Assembly: GCF_008831285.2 (NCBI RefSeq)
Contig: NC_045140.1
Location: 9,732,505 to 9,796,504 of the forward strand
Length of the DNA stretch: 64,000 bases
Source: Nymphaea colorata
Taxonomy: Eukaryota; Streptophyta; Magnoliopsida; Nymphaeales; Nymphaeaceae
Direction of reading: 5' to 3'
Shown: in pieces, positions 52,690 through 63,138 of the stretch
Position numbering within the stretch: the first letter of the stretch is position 1
Layout of the letters: each line of letters begins with the position of its first letter
Made by a program: the position numbers and the translations under genes
The notes under the pieces: generated by a model
What the model was told of the DNA's origin: nothing
Database searches by the model: none
The model's input: the letters and a program-made list of their open reading frames with translations, nothing else

Positions 52690-54360
52690 GTCCAGTGTGT
52701 GAGGAACATGATGAAGATGTTAGAAGTAACTTGGATGCTGAAGAACTTCCTATTGTCTTGAGAAAGGGACTAAGTCATGTAATATGCACCCCATTAATAA
52801 CTTTGTGTTTTATTCGAAGCTTAATAGAGATTAAAAATGCTACATATCCTCTCTTTCTACTTCTATTATTTTCAGGACTGTTTCTGAGGCTCAGGTGGAT
52901 CCGAAATGGATTCTTGCCATGCAAGAAGAAATGTGAGCCCTTGACAAGAATAGAACGTGGAAGATTGTGGATATTTTTGAGGATGATCATCTTGCGGGAT
53001 CAAAGTGAGTTTTTGCAATCAAGTATAAACCTGATAGATCTGTGGGGATACAAAGCTCAGCTGGTTGAAAAAGGCTTCAGTGAAAAGTATAGCATATAAT
53101 GGCTGGAGACGTTTGTTTCAATTGCAAAAATGAAGACTATCTTGGTGATTCTTGCTCTAGTAGTTTCAAAAGAGTGGTAGATGTATCAACTTGATGTCAA
53201 GAATGCATTCCTTAACAGTGATTTGGAAGAAGAAGTTTATACGAGTATGCCCTCGAGCTATGAGAAAATAAGTGCTACATACTGAAGAAAACTTTGTATG
53301 GTCTTAAACAATTTTCTCGAGCATGGTTTGCCTCATACTTGTGATAAAAAAGCATGAATGTCATCAAGGTAATGGAGACCTCAGTGAAACAGAGAGATGG
53401 CAAGGTTGCTCTTCTCTTAGTTTACAAGGATGACATGGTAGTTATAAGAGATGATGAAGAAGAGGTTACATGCTAAAAAAGATGTTAGTTTCATAGATTG
53501 ATCTCAAGGACCTTGAAAAGTTAAGATATTTTCTTGGTATAGAAATTGCTAGGTCAAGCATTGGCCTCGTCCTAAATTAAAGGAAATGCATTATTCACCT
53601 GTTGAAGGAGATTGGGAAATTTGGCCGCAGACCATCTCCTGCTTCAATAAACATTAGTAGTAAGATCAGCATCAAAGAAGGGAACCGCTTGATGACGAAG
53701 TTAAAAGAAAGTATGAGTGTCTAGTTGAAAAGTTAATTTATCTCACACTCACTAGACCCAACATCACTTTTGTCCTGAATGTGATATATCAATTCATGTA
53801 TGCTTTTACTAATGCTAACTGAAAGGCTGCTAAGAAGATCTTGTGCTATGTGCTATGTGAAAAAGATTCCTGATAAAGGGCCTCTATACATGAGACAAGA
53901 TCAGCTTAACATTAAGGGATACTTTGATGTTGGTTGGGCAGACTGCATTGATACAAGGAGGTCTACGACAAGTTATTGTATTTATTTGGGAGGCAACCTG
54001 ATGGTATGAAAAAGTAAAAGGAAAGATGTTTATTTCCACTCGAGTGAGTACCATGTTGTTTCTATGAAACTTTCTGAATTATTTTTATGGTTGATACTGA
54101 GATTAAAATTGCTAGACCTATAAAGATGTACTGTGATAATTAATCTGCAATAAACCTTGCAAACAACCCTATGTTGCATGATTGGCTTGAGCATGTGGAG
54201 ATTAAGCGACATTTCATCCATGAGAGAATTAACACTAAGGTGCTCGTCCTGCCATATATGAAGTCTGATTAAGTTATAGATGTGTTGACAAAAGTTTTGT
54301 CTTCTATTCAATTTAAGAAGAATGTAAGCAAGTTGGGCATGATTAATCTTATGCTTAAGG
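52690..54360 (+). pseudogene. Element G reverse transcriptase and RNase H remnant
   Basis: Heavily decayed but ordered: [33 protein letters not shown] (about 53190-53220), an RT segment with VYKDDMVV in place of VYVDDM near 53420-53445, [12 protein letters not shown] (about 53523-53555), DVGWADCIDTRRSTTSYC, an RNase H segment MYCDN[12 protein letters not shown] near 54128-54165. Dozens of stops. Confidence 0.72.
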
Positions 54361-54617
54361 GGGAGTGTTAACGTGCATGTATCTGGATGGGTCATGGGTC
54401 CAAACCCAACCCATCTATATTTCAAGCGGTTGGTGATTGTTGTGCCTTAAGAAAGTATTTAACCTTAATTCTGAGTTTAATAAAAAAATTTAGAGAAAGA
54501 GGCCCGCCGCTAGTGGGCATCGTTCTTCTTCCTCACGTGGTTTTTTCCCTCTTTTTGAGGGAATTCCACGTTAAATCTGTGACTTCCCTTCTTCATTCTC
54601 TGTATTTCTAAACCATT

Positions 54618-54789
54618 AATAACAAATATTATTATCGTCCAAATTGCTCTTACCATCATTTTTGTCTTATTCAAAATTCAACCTTTTGACATCCCTACCA
54701 GTCAAAAGGGAGTTGATAAAATTGAGATGAACTTCCAAATCAAATCCCAACATTGTAAAAATTTAAAATTATACCACATGTGGGCATTC

Positions 54790-54833
<44 letters not shown>
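54618..54833. other. Intergenic, with CT/TA microsatellite
   Basis: Unremarkable sequence, then (TC)n and (TA)n at about 54789-54832. Confidence 0.7.
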
Positions 54834-55165
54834 GCCCATAGGTGGTCCTATTTTTAAGGTGTAAGAGAAAAAGGAAAAGCCAGAAACCCAAAATTTTGCC
54901 AGCCACTCGCTGTTTGGTTTCTTTCCTGCCGATATATGAAAGTTCACAAGCATATATGAACAATAAACACATGGGACTTGGGCTATATATATATATATGG
55001 GAGCAGGCCCATAGGTGGTCCTATCTTTAAGGTGTTTATCATCCAAAAGAAAAAAAGGAAATGCCACAAAACCTAAAATTATGCCAGCCACTAGCTGTTT
55101 GGTTTATTTTCCTGCCGATACATGAAAGTTAACATGCATATATGAACAATAAAGACATGGGATTT
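54834..55165. repeat. Tandem duplication of about 170 bp
   Basis: Units 54834-55006 and 55007-55165. Both begin GCCCATAGGTGGTCCTATyTTTAAGGTGT, pass GCCAGCCACTmGCTGTTTGGTTT and TGAAAGTTmACawGCATATATGAACAATAAA, with an extra TA tract at the end of unit 1. Clear substitutions separate them. Confidence 0.8.
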
Positions 55166-56300
55166 AATCGGATATACCATCTTTGGTCTGAATCCAAACT
55201 CAAAAGCACTGCATTTTCCCTCTTTCTCTAAAGTATCTGAACGTCCCAACCAGAACTAAAACTAAGAATTCACAATGCTATGATCTAGTTATCCAAATGA
55301 TTCAGCTTCCCAAAGCCCTAGATTGAATCTCATTAATGGAATTGAATGATATTTTGTTTAGGAAAAGAAAACCTATCACAGTTAAGCAAAAAAATAATTG
55401 GATGGTTTCAATCCACCCACCATTGAGCTTCCCTTTGTCAGCATCATGGCTCCTGCTTTCATATCCCAAACCGTCCAATCACATGAGGGGGAGGCTCATC
55501 CATATCAGAATTCACAACTGCCCCCTACGTTGGAGCCTTACTGTGGGCCTTACATCTCCACCTGACTAAATGCTTACGTTTCAGTTCAGCACAAGTAGAT
55601 GACAAAAAGGGCAAAATTTTTCATCTTTTGGGCATGTCTTTTGCTTATATTTGAAGAAACGGAACCACATTTTATTATTCTAAAATCAATTGAAACCGAG
55701 AAGTAATATTGCTAGGTCATAAAATGACCAAAATACCCTTATTTTTATTTTTCAAAAAAAAAAAGGTGTTTTTTTTTTATATAAAATGATCGAATATCTC
55801 TCTTTTTTTTAAAATAACAGAAATATGTGCGGGACATGAGTGCATGTTTGGCATTGTAAGGTGAAATTTAGTCAACGTGAGAAATAAATAACACTAATTA
55901 GCGGCAACCTTTTCCAAGCTACACTCCGATAATTACGTCCCTATTGCTTCTAGTTCTAGCTGACGATTTTTTTGCTTGTCTTGTTAACAAAATGCACTTC
56001 GCTCATTGATCTAGCAGCGTTTTGTCAAAAAAAGTGTGACCTTTATTAGGAAAATTTGAAGAGATAATTCTTTCAATTGTAATTATAAGCAAAAGATAGG
56101 ACAACAAAAAAAAAAGAAAAAAAAAAGGAAAGAAATTTCCGTCATCAGACGAGCGAGGTGGCTAACATGGTAGCCCATGTTCCACCTGTTTTACCAGAGG
56201 GGTATTTCCGTCTCCTTCATTGATGTCATTTATTAAATTTTACTTTTTCCCTTATTAATTAGGGAGTCTTTTATTTTGATATAAAGGGCATTTTTGTCGT
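55166..56300. other. Intergenic AT-rich stretch
   Basis: Homopolymer tracts near 55750-55815 and 56105-56130. No gene or transposon end recognised. Confidence 0.6.
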
Positions 56301-56316
56301 TTCAGGATCCTAACAA

Positions 56317-56460
56317 TAGCCCTTTTTTTTTTTGGGAAGAACCCAGCAGGCGTTGGGCCTTTCTTATTAAGCATAAAACAATACAAAAACATAAAAATAG
56401 ATAAATAGCCCGGTCTTAGGGGTCTAACTTACAACCTTCTGTAGCCGAGCTGGTTTTTGC
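56317..56460 (-). mobile_element. Possible LINE 3' end fragment
   Basis: On the minus strand the segment ends ...TAATAAGAAAGGCCCAACGC...GGGTTCTTCCC followed by a poly-A tract (poly-T at about 56321-56333 on +), which looks like the 3' UTR and tail of a truncated plant L1 insertion. No TSD or coding was found. Confidence 0.35.
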
Positions 56461-56992
56461 TGGTAATATTATTTATATTACTAATTTTTGAAGAGAGAGA
56501 TTTTTATGGATATATTAATATCCAAATATTATTTTGTTAATTTCAAATACCAATAGTTACTCTTATTAATTAAAATTCAAAAGTGAAAACAATGTGAATA
56601 AGACCTAGACTGGAGAAGTATGAATGAAGTGGGAGCTCCAACGAGAGTCACCTTAGGACAAGCTAAAAGGTCATCTCGGTATTTCTAATTACTTGACTTC
56701 GTACCTTAACCTTGGGCTTTAGTGAAAAACGGTGGCTCTTGAGAGTAAACCTGTGAATCACTATTGGTTTGACACCGATGGTTTTAGTAATTGGCTACCA
56801 ATAATATGGAATTTCACACATATTTTCACCTGTAATTCTATCAAACATAAGAATGCAGTTGCTTACATATGCTATGGAGCTTATGGCTGCAATATATTTG
56901 AAACAATCAACCTTCATTCTATTGATCTGAACTGTTTACGGCCCCAGTCAAATGTAACTTCTCAGTAACAAGGATAAGTTAGCTACATAAAT
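56461..56992. other. Intergenic stretch
   Basis: Nothing recognisable; the 78-codon frame at 56732 has no domain resemblance. Confidence 0.6.
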
Positions 56993-57172
56993 TTCAACAA
57001 TGAAAAGAACCAACAAATTTTTTTAAAAAATATGATTCTGATGTTGAAATAGTACCAATGTTGTAGCAAAAATACTGAAAGTCTAAAAGTTCAACAATGA
57101 AAAGAACCCACAAAATTTTTCAACAATATGATTGTGATGTTTAATTAGAACCAATGTTGTAGCAAAAAGACC
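56993..57172. repeat. Two tandem 97-bp units (second partial)
   Basis: Units 56993-57089 and 57090-57172 share TTCAACAATGAAAAGAACC at the start and ACCAATGTTGTAGCAAAAA at the end, with indels between. Confidence 0.7.
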
Positions 57173-57449
57173 ATAAAGACACATTCTTGTCCTGAGAAAT
57201 TATCTCTGTTGCCACCAAGCCTTTCAATTTGGCCCTACTTTTCTCATTACATTGTTAATGACCCCACCTAAGTCAACTCATGCATGTTTGATTGAATAAG
57301 AACACTCACCAGCATGCATAATCAGAATTCATCTTGTGGACATGATTTTCCTCCCCCAGGCAAAAACCATTAAGCGAGAGAATTTTATGATTCAGAGCAC
57401 TTTTATTTTTACACTAGGCAGTCAAACCTGAAGATCACATCTTCATGAC

Positions 57450-58202
<753 letters not shown>

Positions 58203-58525
58203 ATTGGATTTCAGATCTATGTAAAAATGAGGATTTGAGATCCTCAGTATGTGGCCAAAACCTCAGGTTCGAGGTCTAATGGAGGAGGTTTGACCTCAAA
58301 CCTGAGGTTCTATCATGGATCCTTTGAGGTTAACAGTTAGCTGTCCTTGATCACTTCATGGGGATTGGGTTTCAAGTCTATGCAAAAATGAGGATTTGAG
58401 GTCCTCAGTATGTGGCCAAAACCTCAGGTTTTGAGGTCTAATGGAGGAGGTTTGACCTCAAACCTGAGGTTTTATCATGGATCCTTTGAGGTTGACAGTT
58501 AGCTGTGTTTGATCAGTTCATGGGG
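58203..58525. repeat. Tandem 161/162-bp units, each with a hairpin
   Basis: Units 58203-58363 and 58364-58525, over 90% similar by eye. Each unit has an inverted repeat: arms 58259-58276 and 58292-58309 (17 of 18 paired), and 58420-58438 and 58454-58471, spaced by about 15 bases. Left arm AACCTCAGGTTCGAGGTC, right arm GACCTCAAACCTGAGGTT. Confidence 0.85.
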
Positions 58526-59110
58526 AGCATTAATTCTCTCTGAAAATGTGTTCTCGCATGCCCTCTTTTCTTCTGTTTCTATTTCTGAAATATGAAACTA
58601 AAAGAGTGTGGTCTATTTGGTTTACGGCAATACCAGCCATGTAATCGAGAACCAGGAAGCTTTCTGATATTGCCTCTTTACTTTTTCCAACCTAAGTTCA
58701 TGAAAAGATGGTGTGAATAGAGCAGTTAGGTGAATGATTCTTCAAAAAAGAAAAAAAGTTTGGTAAATGAGTTAGGTGCACGACAGCTCAACAACAATAT
58801 GATTACTAAATAATGACCGATATTAACTAATGAAAACCTAATCAACCAGAAGTTTAAGTTTATAAAAACTCTTGGAAAAATATGGAATGTGAAAATTTGG
58901 GTTTCAGAATTTAGCGATTAGAAAACAAGTAATGAAGCCGTTTTCTGCAGCTTAAATAATTGTTACTGTTTATTATGTCCAAGTCGATGGCTTCTGAGTT
59001 GGAAGTCATGTCTTGACCGAAAGGTCCGGAGGTTGGGGCCTTCCAGTGCCACGATGGATGGCAGTCCCGTTATTGTTTGTGAAAACTAAGGCATTTTTTC
59101 AGTCTGCTTC
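58526..59110. other. Presumed ALAD upstream region
   Basis: No repeat or gene recognised between the hairpin repeat and the TATA box. No known cis-element was identified with confidence. Confidence 0.4.
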
Positions 59111-59115
59111 ATTTG

Positions 59116-59122
59116 TATAAAT
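59116..59122 (+). promoter_or_regulatory. TATA box of the ALAD gene
   Basis: TATAAAT, about 30 bp upstream of the pyrimidine-rich CTCCTCTCTTCCTCGCTT that would hold the transcription start (about 59145). A GT donor follows at 59201. Confidence 0.55.
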
Positions 59123-59144
59123 GCGGCAGCTTACCGTTTACCCG

Positions 59145-59200
59145 AGGCTCCTCTCTTCCTCGCTTGGTTCGTGAGGCTCCGACGATAAGGCAAGGCAAGG
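59145..59200 (+). other. ALAD 5' UTR exon (non-coding)
   Basis: Inferred from the TATA box and the donor GGCAAGG/GTAATG at 59201. The next exon begins after the acceptor at 61651. Exact start unknown. Confidence 0.5.
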
Positions 59201-60882
59201 GTAATGCTTCGCCATTTTCAAACTTCTCCTTGTCACTTTTTTTTTTTTTTTTTAATTTTGAATTACGTCTTGAGAGCTTGAGATCTGATATCTGCTTTTT
59301 CGTCTCGCTTGCGTTCCTTTCTTGTTGCCATTTTGAGTTTATATTTTATGGAAGTGGACTGTTTTTTTTTTTTTTGATGTATATTTGTTCTTTTGTTCAG
59401 TGCTTCAGCGTAGAAATATGAGAAAATTATGTAACGAAATTCAAAAGCTCATCAGTTTTGTGGTTCTTTCGAGATTCTCTTGCTTGATCAACTTTGCTCA
59501 CCGAACTCCGGTGCATTTTTGCAGAATGTCGGGTCTTCCTGCGTCTTAGCTGAATTTTCAGCGGAAGTGCGTCTTTGTGTTCTTATTTCCTGGTTGCAGA
59601 AATCGAGCTATTTCCTTCTGTTTAGAATACTAGCAAGTTCTCGTGGCGGACTTTTTTGGGCTTTTTTTTTTAAATTTCAGAAACTAGCTTATATTAATCA
59701 CTATGATGCATTATTTCTTGTAGAAAGAATGCGTCATTTTTCTCCTCTTTTTTTATCACATCTTTGAGACGGTGATTCAAATTGTTGGTTGGATGTATTA
59801 TTTATTGTAGGAGCTGTGGTCATCTTTCTGGTTTTGTACATTATCCTCTCTCCTCTCTTACTTCACTTTATACAGTGTCTTCTCCGAATTATGGTTTGAA
59901 ATGTGTTCTCAGTTGAAGGTTTCAGATCGGTTGCGCCTTTAGTTCATTAAGGGCGCGTTTACCGCAGTGGCAGTTGCAGCAGTGTCCGACCGTCCGCCTC
60001 TTTTCTCAGTGCAGTGCCGGCAGCCAGGTTGTCGGTTCCTCCCACCCCTTTCCTCTCTCTCTTTCTCTCTCTCTCTCGCTCGCTTCCTCTGTTGCTCGAT
60101 GGTCTGTGGTTTCTCTCAGTTTGGAGTTCAATATGCAGCGATGAGATGCCATTTTTTCGTCGTTGCGTCTCTTTGGTTGGTGAGCCCTCTGCCGTGAGGG
60201 TGGTTTGACTTTTCCATGATTTTCGGTGATTGTTTTTCCTGTTCATACCTCTGTGGTAATGCCTTCTTCATAATTTAATTTCGCTTAGATCAAATGTGGG
60301 TGCTGTGGGCTTTTGTTCTTTTTTTTCTTCTTTTGTTGGGGGGGGTGTGGTTGGGGTTTGGTACGACAGAGGATGGATGACAGGTTTCGGGAATTTGGGA
60401 CCTCCCTGTGTGCTGTTTTCTTTTCATTTTGTTTTGGTACTGCAGAGGATTCATTTCAGGGTTCGGGAGTTTGGGGACTAAGCTTTATAATGACAACGTG
60501 TTTAATGCAATCTTGATATTGCAGTGAATAAATTTTAAACCCTTTCCTGTTATACTATCTTGTCATCTCTTTTGGTTTGAGATGAAGTGTGTCATCGTCC
60601 ACTCTGCAGCCTCTCAACGCCCTTGATTTGGTAAAAAACTTGAATGCCGATGTAGTAGATTCAGGTGTTTCTACATCTTCAAAAGTAGTTATCAACCCTT
60701 AGCTCGCAGATGTTCAGGAATCAGTATATATTTCCACCAAATGATGGCTCCAGATCTATCATCTGTCCATTCACATTCTTAAAATTCTTTAATACCTGCG
60801 ATCTGATGATCTGCTCTAACATTCTAAATCAAGTGTTCAGTCCCCAAGATCAACACTTCTGGTGATCTTGTTATAAATAATC

Positions 60883-60913
<31 letters not shown>

Positions 60914-63057
60914 ATTATAAATTAGATCTTGTTGGTTAAGAAAGTGGATGTTCATGTTTAATCAAGTGATGAGGTGTAGTTTCATGTTGTTGTTGATTAT
61001 TAATTGCAGTCAAGTTGCTTACTGCTGGTTTAGAATAGCTTGAAGTAGAACATGTTGTCCTTGTGAGTTTTTGTCATTATATAATATGTAAAAGTTTTGC
61101 TTTTCATTTGAGATATATTTGGATTTCAGATATGTTTGTCTAGCTTAACTGGCAAGCTGCATTTGGCAAGGGTTGAATTAGACTATAGAATAGATGCACT
61201 GCGAACATCAAACCTGTTGATCTTTTTCAACTTGGAAATACATGTTCTGTTTTATTTTAAATTTTTAAGATACATTTTGCAATTATTTTTTGAATTATGT
61301 AATCTACAAGCATATGTTATAATACTGTTTAAATGCTGTGATAAAATACTGTTTAAATGTTGTCCAAAGGTCTCATTCCAACATTCATATTTATTTTCCC
61401 GCCTATCCACATTATTGTATCAAAGACTATAATTGAATACTTGTCAATTGTCATTATTTTCCCACACAATCACACATGGCTGGAACTGGAACAGAGATTA
61501 AATTCCCTCATCCACTAATTCCAGAATTGAAATGCAAGGATTTTAATTCCAGAATTTTAATCCTGGTGTATACAAACACTGCCTAAGTCCTCCTAGTTTT
61601 ATGCTTAGGCTGTTTGAAGACATTCTATTGACGGTTGTGATCACCTTGCAGGCACAGACTGACAACACTGTCTGTTGGAACTATGGCCTACTCCTTATCC
61701 ATCAATCCAACCAATCTTCTAGCTGTCAAAACCCAAGATGGGAAATCATGTGGCTGCCTTATGCACACCAAGCGCTCATTGAGACAATGGCATTTGTTCA
61801 CTCCTAGAGCAATTGCTCAACCAGAAAGCAAGATTGATTATAAGAGGTTGGGTTTAAGCATCGAGGAAGCTGAGGCTGCTGTCATAAATGGAAATGTGCC
61901 ACCTGCACCCCCTGTTCCTGCGAAACCGAAAGCTCCTGCTGGGACGCCAGTTGTTCCCTTACTTGTATGTTTGTCTGTCATGCCGAAAACCTTGGTTGAA
62001 AAATTCTTGACCTTGTTTTTGCACGTGATTTTTTGGTCGCAGATCTGTTTTGGACCTTTGGTGTTTCTTTCTTTAAAACAAGCATTTCCTTTTACAGCCT
62101 CTTACCAGACGACCACGTCGGAATAGGAAATCGGCTGCACTAAGGGCTGCTTTTCAGGAAACAACTGTGTCTCCTCAAAATTTCATCCTTCCTCTTTTCA
62201 TTCATGAAGGTTAGAGGAAAAGACCTCTTATTTAGTTCTCATTTGATTACTGTGGCATTTGTTGCTTGCAACACAATGAACCGAAACCTTTGATCTGTTT
62301 ACATGCTGACATTTACAACAACACAGGTGAAGCAGATGCTCCTATTGGAGCTATGCCTGGATGCTACAGGCTGGGATGGAGGCATGGGCTTTTAGAAGAG
62401 GTTACTGTTTTAAAAGTTCTTGAGTTTTCATCTACTCATACTCATGTGGCTACTGAAACACACTTTTAGTAAAAGAGAGATTGGTTGTCAGGATTAATTT
62501 CAACTATTTGTTGGTGCATTATCATTAAATTTAAGCCTTATATCTTTGAAAGAAAACTTCACATGTTTCATTTGTTATAATCCACATTATGCTTTGTCCA
62601 TTTATGTAGGTATACAAGGCTCGAGATGTTGGAGTTAATAGTGTTGTTCTTTTTCCAAAGATTCCTGATGCATTGAAGGTTTATTCTTTTCCCTTTCTTT
62701 TTTCTCTTTTCTGTTTGTTATGCTAAATTTATAGATTATAAACCTTTAGCTTCCATATCCAGTCAGCTACAGGAGATGAAGCCTATAATGAGAATGGCCT
62801 TGTGCCTCGAGCTATACGCCTTCTCAAGGATAAATATCCAGATATTGTGAGTTTAACCCTCTTTTTATATTGTTGTTTTCTTAATCAAATACCATATTTA
62901 TATAATGGAAAACTCTTGATTACATTGATTTTATCATGTACAGGTTATTTATACAGATGTTGCCCTGGATCCTTATTCTTGTGATGGGCATGATGGCATT
63001 GTTAGTGAAGATGGTAAGTCTTTTTTGGATAACAACTTGGTTTTTCCTAGGAGTAGA

Positions 63058-63138
<81 letters not shown>

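Larger units (their letters stand above)
50979..54612 (+). mobile_element. Old Ty1/copia element G
   Basis: LTRs 50979-51235 (257 bp) and 54366-54612 (247 bp) with many substitutions between them, PBS TGGTATCAGAGCC at 51236, purine tract AAGGGGGAG before 54366. Flanks CCAGT (50974-50978) and CCATT (54613-54617), a TSD with one mismatch. Gag resembles that of F (HLRVQVTRICLTNDNYLCWS versus [20 protein letters not shown]). A hAT-like element sits at 51998-52430. Protease and most of integrase were not recognised and are probably deleted. Confidence 0.82.

Noticed and set aside
60313-60516. Small protein gene in the ALAD leader intron
   Set aside because: T-rich frame with poly-Phe; no domain and inside an intron.
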